From contig JAIMAG010000005.1 of the NCBI GenBank assembly GCA_023512135.1, positions 115,435-179,434 on the forward strand: DNA of 64,000 bases. The letters run 5' to 3'. Both the position numbers and the translations under genes were made by a program. The notes under the pieces are model-generated. The model ran no database searches. It saw nothing but the letters and a program-made list of their open reading frames with translations, and was not told where the DNA came from. This DNA is from Terriglobia bacterium (GTDB lineage Bacteria > Acidobacteriota > Terriglobia > Acidiferrales > UBA7541). Of this stretch, positions 34,498 through 43,571 are shown in pieces (within the stretch, counting starts at the first letter, position 1; the number at the start of each line of letters is the position of its first letter).

Positions 34498-34898
34498 GGT
34501 CTGTGCCTGCTCACACTCGTAGTTGACTTCAATTGACCAGCAGGGTTACGTTAGCGCCCAAATTTGAACCGCATAGCGTTACATCCCGAACTCCGAAGGG
34601 AATTCCATTCGAGGTGACGCCACGTGCTCAACGATGCCGAGAAGGAAAATCTCCGCAAGCAACTGGAGGGTGAACTGGTGACGCCCGGTGACGCTGCATA
34701 TGACGAAGCGCGCCGCATCTTTAACGTGATGATTGACCGCCACCCGGCAGCGATTGTGCGCTGTGCCGCCGCAAGCGACGTGGTCGCTGCCGTCCAATTT
34801 GCCCGCGAACACGACCTGCGGGTTTCCATCAAAGGCGCAGGACACAACGTGTCGGGTAACGCCATCTGCGACAACGGGGTGATGATCGACAACTCGCG
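34460..34898 (+). repeat. 439-bp direct repeat, right copy
   Basis: Second copy of 31555-31993; here it continues into the complete oxidase gene. The 2905-bp unit between equivalent points holds the DuOB-DUF488 operon. Confidence 0.9.
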
Positions 34899-35997
34899 AT
34901 TGAAGGGGATTCAAATTGACGCGAAGAGCCGCGTCGCCAAGGCCCAACCGGGGCTCACGCTCGGCGACTTCGACAAAGCCACCACCGCGCAGGGCTTCTA
35001 CACGACGATGGGCGTGGTTTCGAAGACCGGCATTGCCGGGCTCACACTCGGCGGCGGCCTCGGCTGGCTGATGGGCAAGTACGGCCTTGCGTGCGACAAC
35101 CTGATTGGCGCCGAGGTGGTGACCAGCGAGGGCAAAGTGGTGCGCGCGAGCGAAACCGAAAATGCCGACCTGCTCTGGGGCCTTCGCGGAGGCGGCGGAA
35201 ATTTTGGCGTCGTGACGCAATTCGAATATCGCCTCCACCCGGTCGAGCCGATGACCGGCGGATTGGTGCTGCACTCCGCAGAACGCGCAAGGGACGTGTT
35301 GCGCCTGTATCGCGAGAAAACCACGAAGTATCCCGACGAGTTGACGATGGTGGCGGCGATGCAGAATCTGCCGGACGGAACGCCGGTCTGCGGCATCGCT
35401 CTCGGCTACAGCGGCGATCCTGTTGCGGGTGGAAAACATCTCCAGCCCATTCGCACCTTCGGTCCGCCCATAGCCGATCTGGTGGCGACGGTGCCTTATC
35501 TGCAACAGCAGAGCATGTTGGATGAAGCTTATCCTTCCGGGCTCTACTACTACTGGAAAGCGAGCATGATGGACACGCTCAGCGATGCGGCGATCGACGT
35601 GCTCATGGAATACTTCCAAACTCGCCCCTCGCCGCTCACCCAGATGTTCATCGAGCATATCCACGGAGCTGCGAGCCGCGTGCCGGTGACAGCGACGGCA
35701 TTCGCCCATCGCAACGAGCAATTCAACTTCAGCATTCTTGGCATCTGGCGCGAGGCGAAGGAAACCGAAGCGAACCTGGCGTGGCTCCAGGAATGCTGGC
35801 GGGAGCTCCGCCCGCATCTTGCCCCGCGCGCGTACGTGAATTATCTGAGTCAGGAAGGTGCAGAACGCGTGCGCGAAGCCTACGGCCCGAACTACGACCG
35901 GCTCGTCGCGTTGAAGAACAAGTATGATCCGAAGAATTTTTTCCGGCTCAATCAAAACATCCGGCCGACCACGAGCAAAGCCGTGCCACCGAACTAA
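34624..35997 (+). CDS. FAD-linked oxidoreductase, BBE-type
   Basis: 457 residues from a GTG behind GAGGTGACGC. The PCMH FAD-binding domain (about 35-210) has GAGHNVSGN, where the His is the usual covalent FAD anchor, and LTLGGGLGWLMGKYGLACDN. The second anchor Cys seen in bicovalent berberine-bridge enzymes is not evident (GVVSKTGIAG in its place). The C-terminal BBE motif is YVNYLSQEGAERV with YDPKNFFRLNQNI. It oxidises a sugar, alcohol or aromatic substrate with oxygen or another acceptor. Its first 92 codons are duplicated at 31719. Confidence 0.88.
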   Translation: MLNDAEKENLRKQLEGELVTPGDAAYDEARRIFNVMIDRHPAAIVRCAAASDVVAAVQFAREHDLRVSIKGAGHNVSGNAICDNGVMIDNSRLKGIQIDAKSRVAKAQPGLTLGDFDKATTAQGFYTTMGVVSKTGIAGLTLGGGLGWLMGKYGLACDNLIGAEVVTSEGKVVRASETENADLLWGLRGGGGNFGVVTQFEYRLHPVEPMTGGLVLHSAERARDVLRLYREKTTKYPDELTMVAAMQNLPDGTPVCGIALGYSGDPVAGGKHLQPIRTFGPPIADLVATVPYLQQQSMLDEAYPSGLYYYWKASMMDTLSDAAIDVLMEYFQTRPSPLTQMFIEHIHGAASRVPVTATAFAHRNEQFNFSILGIWREAKETEANLAWLQECWRELRPHLAPRAYVNYLSQEGAERVREAYGPNYDRLVALKNKYDPKNFFRLNQNIRPTTSKAVPPN

Positions 35998-36365
35998 TGG
36001 GGAAGGCTGCTTCGGGCTGGCTCACCGCCGCGTTGCGCAGGTGGCCGCACTGGACGCCTCGCCGGGATTGCTGGCCATCGCTCGGCAATGTTTGCCCGCT
36101 GCCGATGTGCGAAGGCGATCTGGAGGACCTGCCCTTCGCCGACGCCAGCTTCGACGCGGTCACGGCGGAGAACGGCGTCTTCTATGCCGAAGGCATGACT
36201 GCGGCCATGCGTGAGCTCGCTCGCGTCGTGCGGCCCGGCGGGCGGTTCGTCGTGACCGCCTGGGGACCGCCGGAACAGTGCGAGTTCCTCACTGCCGTGA
36301 TGCCGGCGCTCGGGCCACAGGATGGGGATTGGGTGCTAGAGGCGACGGTCCTCGGGGACGAGTGA
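35998..36365 (+). pseudogene. Frameshifted SAM-dependent methyltransferase fragment
   Basis: One frame gives AQVAALDASPGLLAIARQCL (motif I region) and a shift near 36105 leads to EGDLEDLPFADASFDAVTAE and ELARVVRPGGRFVVTAWGPP, motifs of class I methyltransferases. The SAM-binding GxGxG start is missing and the 3' part is short. It is a remnant that directly follows the oxidase stop. Confidence 0.7.
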
Positions 36366-36401
36366 AGTTCGGGCCGTGCGGCCCTCGCGCCGCGGGGTAC
36401 C

Positions 36402-36507
36402 GCATAACGAGCGCATGAAGCTGGCGCCCCGCTGCGGCCGGTTGCTGGGCGGAATCTTGCTTGACGCCGGCCGCTGCAGCCCGTAGCTTTTGCGCAGGCC
36501 GTTAGGC
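36402..36507 (+). repeat. attC-like recombination site 1
   Basis: 106 bp from GCATAAC to GTTAGGC. The arms form an imperfect palindrome: GCGCATGAAGCT faces AGCTTTTGCGC and GCTGCGGCCGG faces CCGGCCGCTGCAGC. Unpaired bases and a variable centre are the attC signature of integron cassettes. The consensus GTTRRRY is met at the 3' end. Confidence 0.75.
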
Positions 36508-36540
36508 TCTTTTATGGTGTATTCAAGCGCTCAAAAAACC

Positions 36541-37480
36541 ATGCAACACAGTCGCAGGCGGTTCCTGACCGGCGTGGCAAGTTTTGCCTTTTCGTACGGA
36601 CTGACTACGCGCTTTTGCGCCGGTCAGAAAAGGAAAGGGACGCGGATCATCCTGCTCGGTACGAAAGGCGGGCCTCGCGTTGGCACGTCGGGTCGCAGCA
36701 ACCCCTCGACCCTTCTCTTGATCAACAATGTCCCGTATGTCATAGATTGCGGGTATGGCACGTCTCGACAACTCTTAGCCGCCGGCGTGCCGCTCAACGG
36801 GCTGCGCTACATCTTCATTACGCACCATCATTCCGATCACAACTGGAGTATGGCACACTGCTTTATAACGCTTGGATCACGGGTCTCCCCGCCCGCATTG
36901 ATGCTTACGGCCCGACGGGGCTGGAGAAAATGACTAAGGACTTCTTCAGTTACATGAAGCTCGACATGGACGTGCGCATCGAGGACGAAGGCCGCCCGGA
37001 CCCACGAAGGCTGGTCTTCGCTCATGGCATCCGTAAGCAGGGCGTGGTCTTGCAGAATGACGAGGTGAAAGTCAGCGCCGGCCCAGTGCGTCACCCGCTG
37101 GTCAAACAGGCTTATGCGTATCGGTTCGACGCAAAGGATCGCTCAGTTGTGTTTCGGGCGACACGACTTACGCGCCGGAACTTGCCGAGTTGGCCACAGG
37201 TGCCGACGTGCTCGTGCATGAAGTGATGTATCTGCCGGGCGTCGAAGCTCTGGTTAGGCGTCTGCCTAATGCGACCAGATTACGCGAGCACCTGCTGGCA
37301 GCCCACACGCTCCCCGAGGATGTCGGCAGGATTGCCGCCCAAGCGCGAGTCAAGACACTGGTGCTCACACACTTCGTTCCGGGTGACGATCCGTCAATCG
37401 CTGACGAACAGTGGGCGGAAGGAGTGCGCAAACACTTTGGCGGACGAATCATCGTCGGCAAAGATTTGATGGAGATTTAG
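36541..37480 (+). pseudogene. Tat-exported metallo-beta-lactamase-fold hydrolase, two frameshifts
   Basis: The start MQHSRRRFLTGVASFAFSYG is a twin-arginine signal. The metal motif HHHSDH follows in FITHHHSDHN. The frame then shifts at about 36842 (one missing T restores NLEYGTLLYNAWITGLP) and again at about 37153 (one missing T restores VVFSGDTTYAPELAELA). The end HLLAAHTLPEDVGRIAAQAR with VLTHFVPGDDP completes the fold. Two single-base losses make a pseudogene, or sequence errors. An ATG at 36514 is an alternative start. It is the first cassette gene. Confidence 0.8.
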
Positions 37481-37496
37481 CTTGCGGTAACCGCGC

Positions 37497-37579
37497 TTAT
37501 AACGGCATGCACCCGACGCCCCGTCAGCCTGACTTTTATGTACGTTGCGCGGGGGCGCGGGTGATGCCGGGCGTTAGGC
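37497..37579 (+). repeat. attC-like recombination site 2
   Basis: 83 bp from TTATAAC to GTTAGGC. Arms GGCATGCACCCGACGCCCCG and CGGGGGCGCGGGTGATGCC pair except for extra-helical bases, the best attC in the array. Confidence 0.85.
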
Positions 37580-37608
37580 GGCGGAAACTTCCCGAGAAGG
37601 AGAATGCC

Positions 37609-38367
37609 ATGAACGAACACGAGCAGATCCTCGCAGTCATTCGCGCGAAGAATGGAAGCCCGATCCCGCTCGATCCACGCAAGACGGCGCTTATTGTCGT
37701 GGACATGCAGCGCTACTTCACGCAGCCTTCGTTTCCGTTCACGGAGGTGTTCAACAGGCTTTCACCGGGAGCAGCCTCGGGGTATCTCAAGCGCGTTCGG
37801 CACGTCGTCATTCCAAGCATTCAAAAGCTCTTGACGTGTTTCCGTGCTCTGGGCTCACCCATTGTCTTCACGGCGGTCGGGACCGAAGTAGGGCAGGGGC
37901 GTGACCTGCCCTGGTGGCTGCGATCATTTGACGAACTCGGACTGGCTACCCTCGGGAGCCGCATCTGGCCGACGGTTGACGATCCGAGTTGGCAGATCGA
38001 TGAGGCCATACTGCCCCAAGCGGGCGAGCCTGTGCTGAGCAAGTTTTCTGCTGGGGCGTTCGCGACGACCGGCCTTGAGCAGCGGCTCCGCAATCAGGGC
38101 ATCGAAGCGGTCGTGGTCACGGGCGTGTCGAGCGACGTGTGCGTCAGCACGACGGCACGGGAGGCGGCCGATCGCGACTTCAGAACCATCGTCGTGAGCG
38201 ATGGGTGCACAACGCTCAGCGAGCAGATGCATCAGGCGAGCCTCGACACCTTCAACATCGCATTCGGGTGGGTCCGCACAGCAGACGAGGTCGTGGCACT
38301 GCTCGAGCGGCCCGCTGGGACCGAACCAGCGCGTTCAGCCGACGCAAGCAAACCCTCACGCGGCTGA
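37609..38367 (+). CDS. Isochorismatase-family cysteine hydrolase
   Basis: 252 residues; the ATG at 37609 follows GAGAAGGAGAATGCC. The catalytic triad is visible: D32 (ALIVVDMQRYF), K145 (PVLSKFSAGAF) and C178 (GVSSDVCVSTTA). Proteins of this fold hydrolyse amides such as nicotinamide or N-carbamoyl compounds, or isochorismate; substrate unknown. The C-terminal codons run into the next attC-like site, so the tail may be read from cassette sequence. It is the second cassette gene. Confidence 0.87.
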   Translation: MNEHEQILAVIRAKNGSPIPLDPRKTALIVVDMQRYFTQPSFPFTEVFNRLSPGAASGYLKRVRHVVIPSIQKLLTCFRALGSPIVFTAVGTEVGQGRDLPWWLRSFDELGLATLGSRIWPTVDDPSWQIDEAILPQAGEPVLSKFSAGAFATTGLEQRLRNQGIEAVVVTGVSSDVCVSTTAREAADRDFRTIVVSDGCTTLSEQMHQASLDTFNIAFGWVRTADEVVALLERPAGTEPARSADASKPSRG

Positions 38368-38377
38368 AGCGATTCCT
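38320..38377 (+). repeat. attC-like recombination site 3 (degenerate)
   Basis: ACCGAAC begins a palindrome in which CGCGTTCAGCCGACG faces CGCGGCTGAAGCG with bulged bases, the usual attC arm sequence. The 3' GTTRRRY core is changed (GCGATTCCT). Confidence 0.55.
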
Positions 38378-38429
38378 TGCCGGCTGCGCAAAGCACTCGA
38401 TGAACTGCCAACCACCTGTGGGAGGATAG

Positions 38430-38894
38430 ATGAAGCCAGTTACATTGAGAGCAGTTGTACCACTTCTGTTGCTGTTTCTTTCTGTTCATGCCAGCGGGAT
38501 CCCTTCTTCTCGGCAGGAGACCACGCCCGAGCAGAAAGCAGGAACGCGTGTCCTTCATCAGCTGCGCATCTACGAGATCTTTGATAACACCGGAAAGGAA
38601 TTTCATGACCGTTTTCGCGACCACGCGATGCGCATTATGAAACGCTATGACTTTCATATTGTAGCCACGTGGGAATCGCGCAAGGACGGTCGGACCAAGT
38701 TTGTGTACTTGCTTGAGTGGCCCGATACAGAAACGATGAAGGATCGATGGGCAAAGTTTCTTGCTGACGAAGAATGGATCCGGATCAAGCAGAGTCGCAA
38801 CCCTGCAAGTGGTCCGATCGTTGGCGACATTCAGGATATTACGTTGGAACTGACCAACTACTCACCGCAACGCTCGTTGGTGCAAAAGAACTGA
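38430..38894 (+). CDS. Exported NIPSNAP-family protein
   Basis: 154 residues with a signal peptide (PVTLRAVVPLLLLFLSVHAS). The mature part has VLHQLRIYEIFDNTGKEFHD, then FVYLLEWPDTETMKDRWAKF, the NIPSNAP (dimeric alpha-beta barrel) pattern. Function unknown in bacteria. GGGAGG lies just upstream of the ATG. It is the third cassette gene, in the same direction as the others. Confidence 0.82.
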   Translation: MKPVTLRAVVPLLLLFLSVHASGIPSSRQETTPEQKAGTRVLHQLRIYEIFDNTGKEFHDRFRDHAMRIMKRYDFHIVATWESRKDGRTKFVYLLEWPDTETMKDRWAKFLADEEWIRIKQSRNPASGPIVGDIQDITLELTNYSPQRSLVQKN

Positions 38895-38912
38895 CCGGTT
38901 ACCTGCCCCGCC

Positions 38913-38972
38913 GCCGAACAATCGGTTGTTGGGGACGGCGCTGTGCGCTGCCGCTGAACCGGAGCGTTGGCG
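38913..38972 (+). repeat. attC-like recombination site 4
   Basis: 60 bp from GCCGAAC to GTTGGC. CGGTT and AACCG pair near the ends and GGCGCTGTGCGCTGCC lies in the centre. The organisation is like short attC sites of chromosomal integrons. Confidence 0.7.
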
Positions 38973-39013
38973 TCGTTAGCGCACCAAATTCAAATTCGAA
39001 GGAGATTCCGCCC

Positions 39014-40297
39014 ATGCCCTCCCATGACCTACCCACAGGAATTGATGAAGCGTTGAAATTCCCTCTTATCGAAGCGATATTCGGGCGGCGGGCGCGCCGG
39101 TTCTCGCTCGGCGCCTCGATTCCGGATGGTCCCTTGGCATTCACCTCGCGCCACCAACCACTTCCACTGACCGAATTGGAACAGATCATGGTGCTGACGG
39201 CGGCAGGAGGCAACACCGGCTGGCACTTTATGATCACGCGCAATGCTCGCTACGCCCCTCACCTGGCCAACTATTCCGGGACAGCCGGAGGGAGAACTTT
39301 TCCCTCGGCTGCTGGCTTCCACACCAGCGAGATTTTTTTCACCGATGACCAGGGGGTCTACTTTTTCCCGGTGAGGGATGCGCCCGCGCTCGGGGAGCGC
39401 GAGGCCGGCAAACCGCTGGAGCTGGACGCGATCCTCGCCGCCCATCGCCAGCGCATCCGCAAACTCCAGGATGGGCGGCTGCACATCCCGGCTGCAGAAC
39501 CTTACATGGAAGGACACAACACCTGGTGTGTGAATCGTCCGGGAAGCACGCTGCTCATCCCGGTGGCTGATGTTGCCCAACATGCAATCGCCGGCTTATG
39601 CTTCATCGCTCAAAACGGCTACTGTATCTACGACGACCTGAACCGCGAGCGAATTCCGGGCATCGAGCGTTTTCGGCAACTCGTGGACGTGGACAATCCC
39701 ATGCCTCTCACGTTCTTCGAGCAGTACATGCTGACCGAGGCGACAGTCGAGCTCGGCACGTGTTGCTATGCGGGCATGCTCATGCTCCAGGCCATGGGCC
39801 TGGGGGGCTGGATGTTCGATGGGATCGACCGGCACGTCATCCTAGGGGCCAGCGGCGATCCACAGGTGCCGGGTCTGGGCTTCCGCTACGACACCGACGA
39901 GCGCTGGTCCATTCCCAATCCAACGGGCCTCCCGGGAGTCTTCGAAGGTTACTGCCCACCCCACTATCCGGATATGCGGGCCGCCGTGGAGGCGTTTACT
40001 CGACGCAAGTTCGACCCTGGAGGGCCGTACCATCCCGATACACCGGGCCCGTGGAAGGAAAATTCGCGGGTCCGTGCGAGCGCTCAGGTACACAGCGAAG
40101 AATTCAAGCAGTGCGTGGCGCTTCAGGCGCAATACATCTATGACCGGTTTGGCAAGTTCCCCGGCACAGTTCCGAGCATCTTTTCGCTGATGTACTTGCA
40201 AGCCCATCACCTCGACCTGGAATTCTACGACCACTACTTCGAACCGGGCGCGTACTTGCAGACGCATGCCGAGCACATGGCGCACTGGCATAGCTGA
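39014..40297 (+). CDS. Unknown 427-aa cassette protein, possibly nitroreductase-like
   Basis: The ATG at 39014 follows AAGGAG at 9 bp. RRARRFSLGASIPDGPLAF and PLTELEQIMVLTAAGGNTGW resemble the start of nitroreductase-like flavoproteins, but no FMN motif is certain. The end is rich in His and aromatic residues (FSLMYLQAHHLDLEFYDHYF). No signal peptide. It is the fourth cassette gene and the largest. Function unknown. Confidence 0.7.
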   Translation: MPSHDLPTGIDEALKFPLIEAIFGRRARRFSLGASIPDGPLAFTSRHQPLPLTELEQIMVLTAAGGNTGWHFMITRNARYAPHLANYSGTAGGRTFPSAAGFHTSEIFFTDDQGVYFFPVRDAPALGEREAGKPLELDAILAAHRQRIRKLQDGRLHIPAAEPYMEGHNTWCVNRPGSTLLIPVADVAQHAIAGLCFIAQNGYCIYDDLNRERIPGIERFRQLVDVDNPMPLTFFEQYMLTEATVELGTCCYAGMLMLQAMGLGGWMFDGIDRHVILGASGDPQVPGLGFRYDTDERWSIPNPTGLPGVFEGYCPPHYPDMRAAVEAFTRRKFDPGGPYHPDTPGPWKENSRVRASAQVHSEEFKQCVALQAQYIYDRFGKFPGTVPSIFSLMYLQAHHLDLEFYDHYFEPGAYLQTHAEHMAHWHS

Positions 40298-40301
40298 TGA
40301 T

Positions 40302-40358
40302 GCCTGATCACCGGTGGCAGCGGACGGCTCTGTGCGCTGCCGCGGATGCCCGTCAGGC
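40302..40358 (+). repeat. attC-like recombination site 5 (degenerate)
   Basis: GCCTGATC and GTCAGGC enclose a stem GGCAGCG/CGCTGCC. The centre GACGGCTCTGTGCGCTGCCG is nearly that of site 4 (GACGGCGCTGTGCGCTGCCG). The core GTCAGGC looks like a mutated GTTAGGC. From 40359 to 40567 I see no gene. Confidence 0.5.
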
Positions 40359-40567
40359 AGTAACATTGCTCGAAAACGGAATTCGGTGGTCATCCGCACA
40401 CCCATCAGTCAGCGGAGAGCCGTCCACAACCCCGGGACGGTCAGAAACAACAAGACAGAAGAACGCATCCTCACAATGAAACAAAATTTGTGACGGATTG
40501 CACACGCTGACTCCATACTTGCTGGTCCAGGGCGCCGCCCGGTTGTTCGAGTTGCTTGAAAACGCAT

Positions 40568-41428
40568 TCAGTGCAGAGGTGCCGGCTGGTTTGCAGCCGG
40601 GTTGTTCCGCAGTGGACGCCAGTCGCGGTAGTGATATTCGTTCTGCCAGCGCAGGCGGCCTTTTTCGAGGATGCGCACCAGAGCCCGGCTGGGCAGCCAG
40701 GCCCCCGACGGTTCCTGCCGCGCGAACTCCACTTCCAGCGTGTATTCGGTCTGTTTGTTGCGCAGGTCTTCGACGATGCGCGTGATGGTTCCCTGGTTCG
40801 GCTCGACCCAGGCCACGCCTGCGGGATAGACGGTCTGGCCGCCCAGGTCCATCAGGCCTTCGCCGGCGAACTGGCGATAGCCGACCAGAACGCGGTCGGC
40901 CGGCGGGTCGCCGCGTTCCGGGGCGAAAAAGTATTTCACGCGGTCGCGGTAGCGTTCGGCAAAGCGCGTGACGAGCAGCGGCAACAGGGCGAACTGGTCG
41001 GCGTAGAGACGATGCGGGGCAGGATCGGTGAGCAGCGCAGCGAACGCTTCAGCCGTGGTGGCGGCCACCAGTTGCGACCGCTTCTGCTGGCGGTCGGCGG
41101 CCGTCGGCAGCAGTTTGTCGTCCACGGCAATCGCGTCGCGGAACTCGCGCAGCGGCCCACTGGGCGGCAGGCGCACCAGGTAGTAGTCGCTGGTGAGCAC
41201 ACGGCGAACTTCCGGAGTGGACTTTCTGCCCCAGCGCGACTGCTCGAGGGTTTCGACGGCCACCCAGCCGTCATAGTTTTCGACGAAGCGCTCAACCCAG
41301 AAGCTGATGCGGTCGAGCAGCTCTTTCTGTACGGGCAACTCCAATTGAGCGGCGCGGGAAGAGACACCGAGTCCCGACAGCAACACAGCGGTCAGCAGAC
41401 ACAGACGGAGGCGCAAAAAAGCCCGCAT
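40568..41428 (-). CDS. Exported hypothetical protein
   Basis: 286 residues from the ATG at 41428; the open frame extends upstream over hslV and is not real there. Signal peptide [20 protein letters not shown]. The mature part is mixed alpha/beta with no recognised motif ([40 protein letters not shown]). The last 27 codons ([13 protein letters not shown]) are similar to a plus-strand fragment at 54130-54210. It is convergent with the cassette array. Confidence 0.72.
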   Translation of the reverse strand: MRAFLRLRLCLLTAVLLSGLGVSSRAAQLELPVQKELLDRISFWVERFVENYDGWVAVETLEQSRWGRKSTPEVRRVLTSDYYLVRLPPSGPLREFRDAIAVDDKLLPTAADRQQKRSQLVAATTAEAFAALLTDPAPHRLYADQFALLPLLVTRFAERYRDRVKYFFAPERGDPPADRVLVGYRQFAGEGLMDLGGQTVYPAGVAWVEPNQGTITRIVEDLRNKQTEYTLEVEFARQEPSGAWLPSRALVRILEKGRLRWQNEYHYRDWRPLRNNPAANQPAPLH

Positions 41429-41539
41429 CGCGGCGATTCTAGCATGCCCGGGGTCTCCGAAGGTTCGGGCCGGGCGCGGCGCTTCGTGCCGAGAGGACCC
41501 CGCAGGTGCAAGCGTGCCCCACGGCATGCGCTGCTCCTG

Positions 41540-41545
41540 TATAAT
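41540..41545 (+). promoter_or_regulatory. TATAAT -10 element before hslV
   Basis: A perfect TATAAT ends six bases before the hslV ATG at 41552. Initiation would fall on or near the start codon, so a leaderless message is likely, or the real start is the second ATG at 41558. Confidence 0.5.
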
Positions 41546-41551
41546 CAAAGG

Positions 41552-42130
41552 ATGCCGATGAGGTCCACAGGGCAGCCGGGGCTGCGGGCGTCGCGCCGGG
41601 CAGAGCTGCACGGCACCACGGTGCTCTGCGTGCGGCGTGACGGCAAAGTGGTGATGGCCGGCGACGGCCAGGTGACGCTGGGCGACACCGTGCTCAAGCA
41701 CAAGGCACGCAAAATTCGCCGGCTGTTCCACGACAAAATCCTGGCCGGGTTTGCCGGCTCGACGGCGGACGCGCTGTCTCTGTTCGGCCGGTTCGAGAGC
41801 AAGCTCGAAGAACACCACGGCAACCTGGCGCGGGCCGCAGTGGAGCTGGCCAAGGAGTGGCGCACCGACCGGGTGCTGCGGCATCTGGATGCCCTGCTCG
41901 TGGTCGCGGACAGCAAGTCCACGTTTCTGCTGAGCGGCAACGGAGACATCATCGAGCCGGACGACGACGTCTGCGCCGTCGGCTCCGGGGGCGGATTTGC
42001 GCTGGCGGCCGCGCGGGCGCTGGCGCGGCACACCCGGCTCGGGGCAAAGGAGATTGCGCTCGAAGCGATGCGCATTGCCAGCGACATCAGCATCTACAGC
42101 AACCACAACTTCGTCGTGGAAGAGCTATGA
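41552..42130 (+). CDS. hslV: HslV protease subunit
   Basis: 192 residues. The N-terminal nucleophile threonine is T22 in [20 protein letters not shown]. It follows an unusually long propeptide of about 21 residues (E. coli HslV has only Met), so processing is needed. [20 protein letters not shown] and [14 protein letters not shown] complete the family. HslV forms a double ring of six and is activated by HslU. ATGA overlap with hslU. Confidence 0.94.
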   Translation: MPMRSTGQPGLRASRRAELHGTTVLCVRRDGKVVMAGDGQVTLGDTVLKHKARKIRRLFHDKILAGFAGSTADALSLFGRFESKLEEHHGNLARAAVELAKEWRTDRVLRHLDALLVVADSKSTFLLSGNGDIIEPDDDVCAVGSGGGFALAAARALARHTRLGAKEIALEAMRIASDISIYSNHNFVVEEL

Positions 42131-43557
42131 GCAAGTCGGAAAAAGAGCGAGTGCTGCTGATGCCCGGCCAGACAGCCGAGGCCGAACCGCAGCCGCCGCC
42201 TTCGTTCGATGAGCTGACTCCGCGACAGATTGTCGCCGAGCTGGACAAATACATCATCGGACAGCAGGCGGCCAAGCGCGCCGTGGCCATTGCCCTGCGG
42301 AACCGCGTGCGCCGGCAGAAGCTGCCGCCGGAACTGGCCGAAGAAATTCTGCCGAAGAACATCCTGATGATCGGCCCGACCGGCGTGGGCAAAACGGAGA
42401 TTGCCCGGCGGCTGGCGCGGCTGGCGGGCTGCCCGTTCGTGAAGGTGGAAGCCTCGAAGTACACCGAAGTGGGCTACGTGGGGCGCGACGTGGAATCGAT
42501 GGTGCGGGACCTGGTGGAAGTGGCCATCGAGATGGTGCGCGAAGAGAAGCTGGACGAAGTGGCCGAGCGCGCCGAGCAGGCCGCCGAAGAACGCCTGCTC
42601 GACCTGCTCCTGCCGGTGATGCCGCCGTCCATCGAGCTGACCGGCCCGCACTCGGAAGCCGCCCAGCGGGAGCAGGCCAGCCGCACGCGGGAAAAGCTCC
42701 GGGCGCAGTTCCGCGAAGGAAAACTGGACAACCGCATCGTCGAGCTGGAAGTGCGCGAGCGTTCGGTGCCCGCGTTCGAGATCATCACGAACCAGGGCGT
42801 CGAAGAGATGGACATCAACATCAAGGAGATGATGAGCGGCTTCTTCGGTCAGGTAAAAAAGAAGCGGAAGATGACCGTGGCTGACGCCTATGACTACCTG
42901 ATCCAGGAAGAGGAAAACCGGCTGATCGACATGGACCAGGTGACCCGCATCGCCGTCGAACGGGCCGAGCAGATGGGCATCATTTTTATCGACGAAATCG
43001 ACAAAATTGCCGGGCGCGAATCCGGCCACGGCCCCGACGTCAGCCGCGAAGGCGTGCAGCGCGACATTCTGCCGATCGTCGAAGGCACCACCGTGAACAC
43101 CCGCTACGGAATGGTGCGCACCGACCACATCCTGTTCATTGCCGCCGGTGCGTTCCATGTGAGCAAGCCTTCCGACCTGATCCCCGAGCTGCAGGGGCGC
43201 TTCCCGATCCGCGTCGAGCTCGATTCGCTCACCGAAGAGGATTTCATCCGCATCCTGACCGAACCGAAAAACGCGCTCATCAAACAGTACACGGCGTTGC
43301 TGGAAACCGAGGGGGTGCGGCTCCAGTTCACCGACGACGCCATCGCAGCCATCGCGCACTTCGCCGCACAGGTCAACGCGCAGACGGAAAACATCGGCGC
43401 GCGCCGCCTGCACACGATTCTGGAAAAGCTGCTGGACGAAGTTTCCTTTGAAGCGCCGGAACTGCGCCGCCGCACCTTCAAGGTGGACGAGGCCTACGTG
43501 CGGAAGCAGCTCGCCGATATCGTCAAGGATCAGGACCTGAGCCGTTACATTCTCTAG
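42127..43557 (+). CDS. hslU: HslU ATPase subunit
   Basis: 476 residues. Walker A GPTGVGKT at 83-90, Walker [15 protein letters not shown], and the family start [20 protein letters not shown]. The intermediate (I) domain, with [15 protein letters not shown] and other helical sequence, is complete. The C-terminus DQDLSRYIL, which docks into HslV, is conserved. It unfolds substrates for HslV. Confidence 0.96.
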   Translation: MSKSEKERVLLMPGQTAEAEPQPPPSFDELTPRQIVAELDKYIIGQQAAKRAVAIALRNRVRRQKLPPELAEEILPKNILMIGPTGVGKTEIARRLARLAGCPFVKVEASKYTEVGYVGRDVESMVRDLVEVAIEMVREEKLDEVAERAEQAAEERLLDLLLPVMPPSIELTGPHSEAAQREQASRTREKLRAQFREGKLDNRIVELEVRERSVPAFEIITNQGVEEMDINIKEMMSGFFGQVKKKRKMTVADAYDYLIQEEENRLIDMDQVTRIAVERAEQMGIIFIDEIDKIAGRESGHGPDVSREGVQRDILPIVEGTTVNTRYGMVRTDHILFIAAGAFHVSKPSDLIPELQGRFPIRVELDSLTEEDFIRILTEPKNALIKQYTALLETEGVRLQFTDDAIAAIAHFAAQVNAQTENIGARRLHTILEKLLDEVSFEAPELRRRTFKVDEAYVRKQLADIVKDQDLSRYIL

Positions 43558-43571
43558 AATTCCCTGCTGCG

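Noticed and set aside
34344..34532. Small minus-strand open frame at the accC-like fragment
   Set aside because: It is in a different frame from the conserved carboxylase tail and has no ribosome site; the region is a gene fragment.
36840..37160. Breaks in the metallo-hydrolase read as programmed frameshifts or recoding
   Set aside because: No slippery sequence or stimulating structure is apparent at either break, and single T losses explain both.
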